In this document: in pieces, positions 8,335-17,828 of the stretch
Layout: the number at the start of each line of letters is the position of its first letter
Numbering within the stretch: position 1 is the stretch's first letter
Source of the DNA: Candidatus Roseilinea sp. NK_OTU-006
GTDB lineage: Bacteria > Chloroflexota > Anaerolineae > J036 > Brachytrichaceae
Direction: 5' to 3'
Length of the DNA stretch: 64,000 nt
Assembly: GCF_012931985.1 (NCBI RefSeq)
Contig: NZ_JAAFGM010000002.1
Location: 62,001 to 126,000, forward strand
Made by a program: the position numbers and the translations under genes
The notes under the pieces: generated by a model
The model's input: only the letters and a program-made list of their open reading frames with translations
What the model was told of the DNA's origin: nothing
Database searches by the model: none

Positions 8335-8573
8335 GTCCTTACCTCCTGTTTTCGCTTTCAGGTGGGCGCGTATCGCCCACAACGCTTTTATAGGCGATTG
8401 CGCGCGCGAAAAGTTGACCTTTCCTGCCAGCGCCCTTGCCGGCGTCGGCGACAAGATTTGACAAGTCGGCTCGACGTGCGCCGATCAAGTCCGGCGTGCT
8501 AATCGAAGCGCTCATGCGCGCTCGTTCATAGGCCCTTCATGTGACGTCAGTAGAATGTGAGCGCTGCCTTGTT

Positions 8574-8579
8574 TACAAT
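8574..8579 (+). promoter_or_regulatory. -10 box of the STAND regulator gene, leaderless type
   Basis: TACAAT ends 6 nt before the ATG at 8586. No ribosome binding site is present. It supports the start at 8586 over the in-frame ATG at 8541. Confidence 0.5.
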
Positions 8580-8585
8580 GCCAGC

Positions 8586-10040
8586 ATGACGGAAACGCCG
8601 TCTCCCGCTGCATTCACCGTGTTCGGTGAATACTTGCGTTATTTGCGCCGCCGCGCCCGGTTGACCCAGCGCGAGCTGGGTGCTGCCGTCGGCTACTCCG
8701 AGGCGCACATCGCGCGACTGGAGGGCGGCCAACGCGTGCCTGATCCTGCGGTGGTCCGCGCTCAGTTCATCGAGGCGCTAGGATTGAAAGATGATCCAGA
8801 AGCGGCGCAGCAGTTGATCCGGCTGGCCGAGTCGGCACGCGAGACGCGCCATGCGCTCAAAGCGGGCGCGCCGGGCGCTGGACAGGGGCCGCCCACCAAT
8901 CTGCGCACCCAATTGACCAGCTTCGTCGGTCGCGCCGAGGAAATCGCCGAAGTGAAAAGGCTGCTTGGCGAGGCACGCCTGTTGACGCTGACCGGGCCGG
9001 GGGGCGTGGGCAAAACGCGCCTCGCTGTGCAAGTCGCCTCTGAGGTGCTGTCGCTGTATCCAGACGGCGTATGGGTCGTGCCGCTGGCGTCGGTTCAGGA
9101 TGGCGCGCGCGTGCCACATGCGGTAGCGGCTGCGCTCGGCTTGCCGGCTCAGGATGTCGTCACCGTCGAATCGCTGCGCAACCGGCTGCTGGACGCGCGC
9201 GCGCTGATCGTGCTGGACACATGCGAGCACCTGATCGGGGCATGCGCGACGTTGGCCGTGCGCCTGGTGCAGATGTGCCCCAACCTGACCGTGCTCGCCA
9301 CCAGCCGCGAGCCGTTGAACGTGCCCGGCGAAGTTATCTGGCAGGTGCCGCCCATGCGTTGCGATGAGGCGATGCAATTGTTCGTCGAGCGGGCGCGGGC
9401 CGTCCGGCCGGAGTTCACGCTGGACGCGAACGACGAGGCGTTGCTCGTGCAGATGTGTCAGCAGCTCGACGGCCTGCCGCTGGCCATCGAGCTGGCGGCG
9501 GCACGGCTGCGCGTGCTGTCGCTGGAGCAGATCGCCGCACGGCTGGACGACCGCTTTGGCCTGCTCATTGGCGGCAACCGGCTCGCACCGCCTAAACAGC
9601 AGGCGCTGCGCACGATGATGGATTGGAGCTACGACCTGCTCTCCGAGGCCGAGCGCGCGCTGCTGCGCCGGCTTGCCATCTTCCCCGCCGACTGGACGCT
9701 GGAGCTGGCGGAGGCCGTGTGCGCTTGGGAGCCGGAGGGCGAAGCGACGACGTCGGTCATCTTGCGCAGGGAAGACGTGTTGGGCCTGCTCACACAACTG
9801 GTGAACAAGTCTCTGGTGGTTGTGGACGAGCGCGGCGGGCAACTGCACTACAGCCTGTCCAACACCATCCGGCAGTATGCGCATGAAAAGCTGGTCGAAG
9901 CCGGCGAGTTCGACGCCGTGTATCGGCGCTATCTGGCGTATCTGCCGCTCACGCCGCCGCGCGAGGCACCCGCAAACGCAGCGCCCAGGCGCGCCCGCCA
10001 GAAGCGGCCGTCGCAATCCCCCGCATCACACACCGCCTAG
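8586..10040 (+). CDS. XRE-type HTH protein with STAND (NB-ARC-like) ATPase, short C-terminus
   Basis: This is a putative signal-transduction regulator. The N-terminal 75 residues form a lambda-repressor-type helix-turn-helix (TQRELGAAVGYSEAHIARLE). An NTPase module follows with P-loop GPGGVGKTR (about 137-145), Walker B LIVLDTCEH and the GLPLAIELAAARL motif, then a winged-helix region that ends near 460. Relatives usually go on for several hundred residues of TPR repeats that sense the ligand. Here the chain stops at 484 aa after a basic, low-complexity tail (APRRARQKRPSQSP). The TPR part may have been lost, and the 3' end overlaps the convergent GNAT gene by 15 bp. The in-frame ATG at 8541 would add 15 residues unlike the family. 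Confidence 0.85.
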   Translation: MTETPSPAAFTVFGEYLRYLRRRARLTQRELGAAVGYSEAHIARLEGGQRVPDPAVVRAQFIEALGLKDDPEAAQQLIRLAESARETRHALKAGAPGAGQGPPTNLRTQLTSFVGRAEEIAEVKRLLGEARLLTLTGPGGVGKTRLAVQVASEVLSLYPDGVWVVPLASVQDGARVPHAVAAALGLPAQDVVTVESLRNRLLDARALIVLDTCEHLIGACATLAVRLVQMCPNLTVLATSREPLNVPGEVIWQVPPMRCDEAMQLFVERARAVRPEFTLDANDEALLVQMCQQLDGLPLAIELAAARLRVLSLEQIAARLDDRFGLLIGGNRLAPPKQQALRTMMDWSYDLLSEAERALLRRLAIFPADWTLELAEAVCAWEPEGEATTSVILRREDVLGLLTQLVNKSLVVVDERGGQLHYSLSNTIRQYAHEKLVEAGEFDAVYRRYLAYLPLTPPREAPANAAPRRARQKRPSQSPASHTA

Positions 10041-10493
10041 CCATTTCTCCATCACGAGGCCGTCTTCGCCATCGGGGTAATACCGGCGATAGGTGTTCAC
10101 CCAGGCGTAGCCGCAGCGTTCATACAGCGCAAGCGCGCGTGTGTTGCTGCGCCGCACGGTCAGTTTGATGTGCGACGCGCCAAGCGCCTGCTCCGTCGCC
10201 AGCAAGAGCGCTGTGCCAATGCCCCGCCCCTGCGCGTGCGGATGCACGGCAATGGTGATGATCCAGCCGCAGCCCTCGCGCGCGTTGATCTCGCCGGCGA
10301 CGAAGCCGACCACCCGCCCGCCGGCCGTCGCCTTCAGGCGCACCATGCGCGGCGTGAGCGCCAGGCCCAGCAGCGTGAGCAGGTCGTAGGCATCGCTGCC
10401 GAAGGCGGCCTGCTCCACGCGCCGAATCGCCCATAGGTCAAGCAGGCTGGCCGGCGCGATCGCAACGGGTTCGCTCGCGGCAATGGCGTTCAT
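10026..10493 (-). CDS. GNAT family N-acetyltransferase (RimI-like)
   Basis: The 155-aa protein has the acetyl-CoA-binding motif A, HPHAQGRGIGTALL (about 97-110), and the motif B end ALYERCGYAWVNTYRRYY. These match RimI-like N-terminal protein acetyltransferases, which modify ribosomal or other proteins. RimI often lies close to tsaD/tsaB, but here it is about 6.5 kb from tsaD, so the substrate is uncertain. The upstream side is a palindromic heptamer array that separates it from the cystathionine beta-synthase gene. Confidence 0.82.
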   Translation of the reverse strand: MNAIAASEPVAIAPASLLDLWAIRRVEQAAFGSDAYDLLTLLGLALTPRMVRLKATAGGRVVGFVAGEINAREGCGWIITIAVHPHAQGRGIGTALLLATEQALGASHIKLTVRRSNTRALALYERCGYAWVNTYRRYYPDGEDGLVMEKWLGGV

Positions 10494-10500
10494 CGAAAGG

Positions 10501-10598
10501 TTTGAGTTTCAAGTTGTGAGTTTTGAGTTGTTGGTCATCCCCACTCAGAACTTAACACTCAAAACTCACAGCCCACACCTTACAGTTCACCGCCCACT
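10501..10598. repeat. Heptamer array 2: 14 units, palindromic
   Basis: Fourteen 7-nt units run from TTTGAGT, TTCAAGT and TGTGAGT to ACTCAAA, ACTCACA and GCCCACT without a phase slip. The second half is the complement of the first: the 13-base arm at 10516-10528 pairs perfectly with 10557-10569 (28-nt loop). It fills the whole gap between two minus-strand genes, ending on the stop codon of the upstream gene. It could act as a stem in the transcript, but no T-run follows. Confidence 0.88.
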
Positions 10599-11995
10599 CA
10601 CGCCGCTAGAAAGTCAATCACGTCCATCATGGTGATCACGCCGTTCACGCGGCGCTGATCGTCCACCAGCACGGCGGCCTTGGCCTTTTGCAACACGTCG
10701 CTGAGGGTGTTGAGCGGGGTGCTCTCGTCCACGGTAGCCGCATCGCGAACCAGCGCGGCGATGGTCACCTCGTTGAACGACGCGTGCGAGTTGTCCAGCA
10801 TGTAATTCAGGATGTCGCTCTCGCTCACCATGCCCTGCAGCTTGCCGTCGCCGTTGACGACCGGCAACTGCGAGAAGTCGTGCTGCTTCATGCGCTTGAT
10901 CACCGCGCTCAGCGTCTCGTCGGCGTGCGCCGTGACCACCGGCCGCAGCGGGCTGGCCTGGATGAAGTCCCCTACCGTGCCCTGGTTCCAGTCGGTGTTC
11001 AAGAAGCCGTTCTCGCGCATCCAGTTGTCGTCGAAGAACTTGGTGAGGTAACGCGCGCCGTTGTCCGGCAGCAGCACCACCACGGTGTGGTCGGCAGTTA
11101 ATCCAAGCTGGGGAATGGCCTTCAACGCGCCGGCGACTGCTGCGCCGCATGAGCCGCCGACGAAGATGCCCTCCTCACGCACGATGCGCCGGGCCATCAG
11201 GAACGATTCACGGTCGTTCACCTGCACCACTAGATCGCACACGCTCAAGTCGAGCGTGCTGGGGATGAAGTCTTCGCCGATGCCCTCCAGCTTGTAGGTC
11301 TTGAGGACGGGATGTTCGGGCACCTTGCCTTGCTTCCATGTGTCGAGCAGCAGCGAGCCGGCCACGTCCACGCCGACGATCTTGACGTCCGGCTTGCGCT
11401 CGCGCAGGTAGCGCGCCACGCCGGTGATGGTGCCGCCGGTGCCCATGCCGGCGACGAAGACATCAATCTGGCCGCCGGTCTGCTCCCAGATCTCCGGGCC
11501 GGTGGTGGCGTAGTGGATGGCCGGGTTGGCCGGGTTGTGATACTGGTTGCCGAGGATGGCGTTGGGCGTCTCGCGCACCAGGCGCTCGGCCACTTTGTAG
11601 TAGCTGCGCGGGTCGTCCTTGTCCACGGCCGTCGGGGTGATCACCACCTTGGCGCCATAGGCGCGCAGGGTGCGGATCTTCTCGTCGCTCATCTTGTCGG
11701 GCATGACGAAGATGCATTTGTAGCCCTTCACGGCTGCTGCGATGGCCAGGCCCACGCCGGTGTTGCCGCTGGTGGCCTCGACGATCGTGCCGCCCGGTTT
11801 GAGTTTGCCGGTGCGTTCGGCGTCCTCGATGATCGCGATGCCGATGCGATCCTTCACGCTGCCGCCGGGGTTGAAATACTCGACTTTCGCCAACACGTCC
11901 GGCGCGACGCCGCGGGTCACCTTGTGCAATCGCACGAGCGGCGTGCGGCCGATCGTGTCTACGATCGAATCGCGCACGTCGGGATAGGTCTTCAT
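10598..11995 (-). CDS. Cystathionine beta-synthase
   Basis: A PLP enzyme that condenses serine and homocysteine to cystathionine. The catalytic domain (about 1-330) has the PLP lysine K48 in FNPGGSVKDR and the phosphate-binding loop TSGNTG (75-80). A pair of CBS domains follows (about 345-465), which in this family bind adenosyl ligands and tune activity. The 465-aa length and CBS tail separate it from plain cysteine synthase (about 310 aa). A TAGAAT box ends 7 nt before the ATG and no ribosome binding site is visible, suggesting a leaderless message. No cystathionine gamma-lyase gene is adjacent. Confidence 0.92.
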   Translation of the reverse strand: MKTYPDVRDSIVDTIGRTPLVRLHKVTRGVAPDVLAKVEYFNPGGSVKDRIGIAIIEDAERTGKLKPGGTIVEATSGNTGVGLAIAAAVKGYKCIFVMPDKMSDEKIRTLRAYGAKVVITPTAVDKDDPRSYYKVAERLVRETPNAILGNQYHNPANPAIHYATTGPEIWEQTGGQIDVFVAGMGTGGTITGVARYLRERKPDVKIVGVDVAGSLLLDTWKQGKVPEHPVLKTYKLEGIGEDFIPSTLDLSVCDLVVQVNDRESFLMARRIVREEGIFVGGSCGAAVAGALKAIPQLGLTADHTVVVLLPDNGARYLTKFFDDNWMRENGFLNTDWNQGTVGDFIQASPLRPVVTAHADETLSAVIKRMKQHDFSQLPVVNGDGKLQGMVSESDILNYMLDNSHASFNEVTIAALVRDAATVDESTPLNTLSDVLQKAKAAVLVDDQRRVNGVITMMDVIDFLAA

Positions 11996-12002
11996 GCGCG
12001 GT

Positions 12003-12008
12003 ATTCTA
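12003..12008 (-). promoter_or_regulatory. -10 box of the cystathionine beta-synthase gene, leaderless type
   Basis: TAGAAT on the minus strand ends 7 nt before the ATG at 11995. No ribosome binding site lies between. Confidence 0.5.
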
Positions 12009-12113
12009 GAGCGAAATTAGGCGCCGAGAGCGCCAACAGGCCTGCAGACTGTTGATTTCTAGCGACGAGGCGCGGGGTATGATGCGCCCATCTCCCCTTT
12101 GAGGACGTAACCC

Positions 12114-13490
12114 TTGTCTGCCGTCGAAGAAACGATCGAAGTTCCTGCACGCGCCGGCGCAATCCAGGCGCGCCGGCGCGTGTTCGCCCTAGCCTGGCCG
12201 GTGATCGCCGAGAATTTCCTCGAAACGCTGCTCGGCATCGTGGATACCTGGCTGGTGGCCCAGCTCGCTATCAGCGCGCTGGCGCTGGCCGGCGTGGGCG
12301 CCGCCGTGCAGGTAATGCAGTTCCTGCTGGCGGCGCTGGCAGCGCTGTCTATCGGCGCGTCGGTGCTGGTAGCGCAATCGGTCGGCGCGCGCAACTTCTC
12401 GCGCGCCAATAATCTAGCCCGCCAGTCGCTCGTCTGGAGCCTGATCATCTCCATCCCGCTGGCCCTGGCCGGCTTCTGGGCTGCCGGGCCGGTCATCGGC
12501 CTGTTCGGCATGCAGCCGGCCGCCGCCGAGATCGGCGTGAGCTACATGCAGGTGACGATGGGCACGGTGGTCGTGCTGATCGGGCTATTCATCGGCAGCG
12601 GCGTGTTGCGCGGCGCGGGCGACTCGCGCACACCGCTGATCGTCACCACCATCGCCAACCTGATCAACATCCCGCTGACGTGGGCGTTGATCTTCGGGCG
12701 GCTGGGCTTGCCCGAACTCGGCCCGGTCGGCAGCGCGTGGGCGTCGTTCATCGCGCGCGCTGTCGCGCTGATGATTCTGCTGGCCGTGCTGTGGCGCGGG
12801 CGCAACGGTATTCGCATCGGCGGGCCGGGCGCGTGGCGGCCAGATGCCGCGGTCGCCAAAGGCGTGTTGTCCATCGGCGTGCCGGCGGCGTTGGAACAGA
12901 TCCTGGCCAGCGGCGCGTTCTTCGTGCTCACCGTCGTGGTCGGGCAACTGGGCACGGCGATGCTGGCCGCCAACCGCATCGCCATCAACGCCCTGGCGCT
13001 GGCCTTCCTGCCCGGCTTCGGCTTCGCGATTGCAGCCACGGCGCTGGTCGGCCAGAGCGTGGGTGCGCGCAACATCCGCGAGGGCGAAGCCGCGACGCGC
13101 ATCGCGGCAACGTGGGCGCTGATCTGGATGAGCGGCTTCGGGTTGATCCTGTTCATCTTCGCGCCGCAGGTGCTGCGGGCGTTCACCGCCGATCCGGCGG
13201 TGGTGGGCGCCGGCATGAACGCGCTGCGCGTGATGGCCTTCAGCATGCCGCCGCTGGCGATCTTGTTCGTGGCAGCCGGCGGCCTGCGCGGCATGGGCAA
13301 CACGCGCATCCCATTGGTCATCTTCGGCGGCGGCTTGTGGACGATCACCGGCCTGGCTGCGCTGGCGGTGAACACGATCGGCGGCGGGCTGATCGCGGTG
13401 TGGAGCATGTTCGTGATCGGCACGCCGGTGATGGCCTGGCTGATGGTGCGCAGCTTCCGCAGCGCCGCGCGCGAGTTTCAGTATCCGTAG
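12114..13490 (+). CDS. MATE family efflux transporter
   Basis: A 458-aa integral membrane protein with about twelve helices in two homologous halves, each starting with an LALAWPVIAENFLE or VLSIGVPAALEQIL type segment. This is the hallmark of Na+ or H+ coupled multidrug and toxic compound extrusion proteins. The paired ALVGQSVGARN and VLVAQSVGARNF motifs in the two halves are clear. The start is TTG at 12114 with GAGG about 9 nt upstream; no nearer ATG fits. It is transcribed away from the cystathionine beta-synthase gene. The exported compound is unknown. Confidence 0.92.
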   Translation: MSAVEETIEVPARAGAIQARRRVFALAWPVIAENFLETLLGIVDTWLVAQLAISALALAGVGAAVQVMQFLLAALAALSIGASVLVAQSVGARNFSRANNLARQSLVWSLIISIPLALAGFWAAGPVIGLFGMQPAAAEIGVSYMQVTMGTVVVLIGLFIGSGVLRGAGDSRTPLIVTTIANLINIPLTWALIFGRLGLPELGPVGSAWASFIARAVALMILLAVLWRGRNGIRIGGPGAWRPDAAVAKGVLSIGVPAALEQILASGAFFVLTVVVGQLGTAMLAANRIAINALALAFLPGFGFAIAATALVGQSVGARNIREGEAATRIAATWALIWMSGFGLILFIFAPQVLRAFTADPAVVGAGMNALRVMAFSMPPLAILFVAAGGLRGMGNTRIPLVIFGGGLWTITGLAALAVNTIGGGLIAVWSMFVIGTPVMAWLMVRSFRSAAREFQYP

Positions 13491-13538
13491 AGGTCAGCCG
13501 AGCAGGCCGGTGGTGATTGGGGACATGAATATGCCGGG

Positions 13539-15206
13539 CTAGGATGCCCGCTCCGCCGCGGCGTCAGCTTCGCCGTGCAGCTCCATGCGGCGCCGTTCGG
13601 AGGGCAGTAACCCTTCTGGGCGCGCGATCATCATCACGACGAGCAGCGCGGCGAAGAGGACAATGCGGTATTCGTCCACGCCGCGCAGCACTTCCGGCAA
13701 GCCTTTTAGGGTGATCGCGCCCAGCACCACGCCGGGGATGCTGCCCATGCCGCCCACGATGATTAACGCCAGCGCGTCAATCGAAACGAACAGCGAGAAG
13801 TTGTCGGGAAAGATGTTGACCTGGCGCGCGGCGTAGAGCTGGCCGGCCACGCCGGCGAAGGTCGCGCCGATGGCAAAGGCCATCAACTTGGTGCGCACCA
13901 AGTCAACGCCCATGGCCTGGGCAGCGTCTTCGTCCTCGCGGATCGCCACCCACGCGCGGCCGATGCGCGAGCGCTCCAACCGAAACGCCACGAAGGCAAT
14001 GACCGCCGTGCCGAGCAGGGCCAGGATGAAGATGTCGCGCGGGTTGCCCAGGTTATAGCCGAACAGCGTCGGCGGCGCCAGGTTCAGCAGCCCACGCGGG
14101 CCGTTGGTCAGGTCGGCCAGGTTCAGCATGAACAGCCGGATGATCTCGCCGAAGCCGAGCGTGACGATGGCGAGGTAATCGCCGCGCAGCCGCAACACCG
14201 GCGTGCCCAGCAGGACGCCGCCGATCGCCGCCAGGATCATGACGATCGGGATGGATTGCCAGAAACTCAGCAGCGGCTGATCAGTGGGTAGTCCCAGCGC
14301 GCTCAGTTGTTGGCTGAACCACGGCGACGAGAACGGCGCGGAGAGGAAGGCGTATGCATACGCCCCGATGGCGAAGAAGGCTACATAGCCCAGGTCGAGC
14401 AAGCCGGCATAGCCCACCACGATGTTCAGCCCCAGCCCCATCATCACGAAGATGAACACGATGCCCATCACCGCGTTCTGGAACTGGTCGAGCATGAACG
14501 GCAGCGCCGCCAGTCCGGCCAGCAGTGCGAAGGAGACAGCCGTTCGCTCTTTGCCGGGGGTCGCTGCGCGCATGGCGAACAGCCCGGCAGCGACGGCCAG
14601 CATCACCAGCAACAAGCGAAGCGTGCCCTTTTGGGCGCCGCCGAAGGTCACAGCGGGTTGTCCAAGGACAAATACGGCCAGCAACAGGATGAAGGGCAAC
14701 CCAATCACCACCCAGCGCGCCTGCGATGGCGCGGACCTGGCGGTAAAGCGCCGCAGGCCAATCGCCAACCCACCACCGGCGAGGCTGCCCAGCAGCACCA
14801 AGAGGGCCGGGCGCAAGAAGTCGAACGCGGCGAGCTGGCCGCGCGCGACGGCGAGCGTGGGCAGGCCATACCACGCAGCGACATTCGGCGGCGTGATCTT
14901 GTCGAGCACCGGCTGGATGCGCACCCCGCCGCCCAACAGCGCCGCGAAGACTCCTACCAGGATGGCGATGAGCGTCCCACCAATCACGCCGGCGATCAGC
15001 GCCTGACGCAAGACCGTCGCCGGCGGATGACGCTGCGCTTCGCTGCGCAACGCCAGCGCGACAATCGCCGCGGTCACAATCGCCATGACGAACGGGGCGC
15101 TTGCTTCAAAGCGACCGGGCAACCCGATCAGCGTCAGATAGGCCAGGATGCCGAACCCGATCAGCCCGATGCGAATGCCGCGTGGATCGCGCTCAACCGC
15201 AGTCAT
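13539..15206 (-). CDS. livM: Branched-chain amino acid type ABC permease, LivM, extended
   Basis: One of two permease subunits of a HAAT-type uptake system. The C-terminal ~300 residues carry the LivM core: GLGLNIVVGYAGLLDLGYVA, LRGDYLAIVTLGFGEI, and the ATPase-contact loop around RAWVAIREDEDAAQAMGV. The N-terminal ~240 residues add several extra membrane helices, as in Chloroflexota and some other LivM proteins, giving 555 aa. The ATG at 15206 overlaps the livH stop (ATGA), so the two are translationally coupled. A longer open frame upstream is a shadow of livH. The LivG and LivF ATPases do not follow; the next gene points the other way. Confidence 0.92.
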   Translation of the reverse strand: MTAVERDPRGIRIGLIGFGILAYLTLIGLPGRFEASAPFVMAIVTAAIVALALRSEAQRHPPATVLRQALIAGVIGGTLIAILVGVFAALLGGGVRIQPVLDKITPPNVAAWYGLPTLAVARGQLAAFDFLRPALLVLLGSLAGGGLAIGLRRFTARSAPSQARWVVIGLPFILLLAVFVLGQPAVTFGGAQKGTLRLLLVMLAVAAGLFAMRAATPGKERTAVSFALLAGLAALPFMLDQFQNAVMGIVFIFVMMGLGLNIVVGYAGLLDLGYVAFFAIGAYAYAFLSAPFSSPWFSQQLSALGLPTDQPLLSFWQSIPIVMILAAIGGVLLGTPVLRLRGDYLAIVTLGFGEIIRLFMLNLADLTNGPRGLLNLAPPTLFGYNLGNPRDIFILALLGTAVIAFVAFRLERSRIGRAWVAIREDEDAAQAMGVDLVRTKLMAFAIGATFAGVAGQLYAARQVNIFPDNFSLFVSIDALALIIVGGMGSIPGVVLGAITLKGLPEVLRGVDEYRIVLFAALLVVMMIARPEGLLPSERRRMELHGEADAAAERAS

Positions 15207-16273
15207 ACTTTCTTCTCGGCGAGCGCTTCGCCCAGCAGACCCTGCGGCCGGAAGATCAGCACCAGCACCAGCAGGACGAAGGCGATGATGTCCTTGTACT
15301 CCGCCGGAATGCCGAGCGCGCTCGGCCCGATGGATTCGGCGATGCCCAGCACCAGCGCGCCGACCATCGCGCCGGGGATGTTGCCGATGCCGCCCATCAC
15401 GGCGGCGGTAAAGGCTTTGAGGCCGGGGATGAAGCCGCTGTTGAATTTGATGACCGAGTTGTGGAAGCCCAGCATCACGCCCGCCGCGCCGGCCAGCGCC
15501 GAGCCGAGCAGGAAGGTGAAGGTGATGATCTGGTTCACGTCCACGCCCATCAACGCAGCGGTGTCGCGATCGGCGGCGACGGCGCGCATCGCCCGCCCCA
15601 GCCGCGTGCGTTGGACGATGACGAACAGCGCCCCCATCAGCGCCAGCGACGTCACGAAGATGATCAGGCCGGTGTAGGGGATGAAGACCGGCCCGATGCG
15701 GAAGCCGCCGGAGATGAGCGCCGGCCGCTGATACACAAGCGGGCTGACCCCGAAGATGAGCAGGACGGAGTACTGCAAGAACAGCGACGCGCCGATTGCA
15801 CTGATCAGCGGCACCAGCCGAGGCGCATTGCGCAGCGGGCGATAGGCGATGCGCTCCAGCGCGACGCCAGTGAACATCGCGCCGATCATGCCGATCCCCA
15901 TCACGATCAACAGCGCGGCCACCACCAGGCCGGCCGGGCCGCGCATCCACCCCAGCGCCTGGGCGAGCTGCAGCGCAAAGAAGCCGGCCACGCCGCCGAT
16001 CATCATGACTTCGCCGTGCGCGAAGTTAATCATCAACAAGATGCCGTATACCAGCGTATAGCCCAGCGCCACTAATGCATACACGCCGCCCAACACCAGC
16101 CCGTTCACCAACTGCGACGCCCAAAACGTCAGGGGGTAGCTCTCGGCCAGGCTGACCGTAATGGCGCGCGCGACCACCAAGGCGCAGATCAGCAGCGCGA
16201 TCGCGCGCGCGATCCAGCGCGTGGTCTGCGCGCGGCGCTGCAAACTGGTTGCAACGGCAAGGGATTGGGACAC
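15203..16273 (-). CDS. livH: Branched-chain amino acid type ABC permease, LivH
   Basis: Permease partner of LivM, with about eight membrane helices and the typical GLVLGGVYALVALGYTLVYG and INFAHGEVMMIGG start of the family core. The ATPase-contact loop RTRLGRAMRAVAADRDTAA is present. The frame is open to an ATG at 16339, but that ATG is the end of a perfect hairpin (16306-16339). The GTG at 16273 (VSQSLAVATS, 356 aa) avoids it and is my choice, though no good ribosome binding site is seen. Gene order livK-livH-livM on the minus strand; 90 bp separate it from livK. Confidence 0.9.
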   Translation of the reverse strand: MSQSLAVATSLQRRAQTTRWIARAIALLICALVVARAITVSLAESYPLTFWASQLVNGLVLGGVYALVALGYTLVYGILLMINFAHGEVMMIGGVAGFFALQLAQALGWMRGPAGLVVAALLIVMGIGMIGAMFTGVALERIAYRPLRNAPRLVPLISAIGASLFLQYSVLLIFGVSPLVYQRPALISGGFRIGPVFIPYTGLIIFVTSLALMGALFVIVQRTRLGRAMRAVAADRDTAALMGVDVNQIITFTFLLGSALAGAAGVMLGFHNSVIKFNSGFIPGLKAFTAAVMGGIGNIPGAMVGALVLGIAESIGPSALGIPAEYKDIIAFVLLVLVLIFRPQGLLGEALAEKKV

Positions 16274-16305
16274 GATGTCGCTTTGAAACTGTCTTCCACA
16301 GTCAC

Positions 16306-16339
16306 ATGTCCCTCTCCGGCCTGTGCCGGAGAGGGACAT
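16306..16339. repeat. Perfect 15-bp hairpin between livK and livH
   Basis: Arms 16306-16320 and 16325-16339 pair over all 15 bases around a CTGT loop. No T-run follows on the minus strand, so it is not a standard terminator. In binding-protein operons such stems often protect or partly end the transcript of the first gene, which would keep LivK more abundant than the permeases. Confidence 0.75.
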
Positions 16340-16363
16340 TGAAGGGGGAGATGAAGGGCGGGC

Positions 16364-17689
<1,326 letters not shown>

Positions 17690-17828
17690 CGTTTTCTCTC
17701 CTAGGTGACGAATGTCCGAATCCGATTGTGCCTACAAGGACAGAAGTGTAATCGCAGTCGTCGCGGCGCACAAATGGATGAGCGGACGGCGCAACGCGCC
17801 TGCCGACTGCTCGTACACTACGCTTGCC

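Noticed and set aside
15207-15950. 803-aa version of LivM
   Set aside because: The extra N-terminal part is the out-of-frame shadow of livH. The ATGA overlap at 15203-15206 marks the real start.
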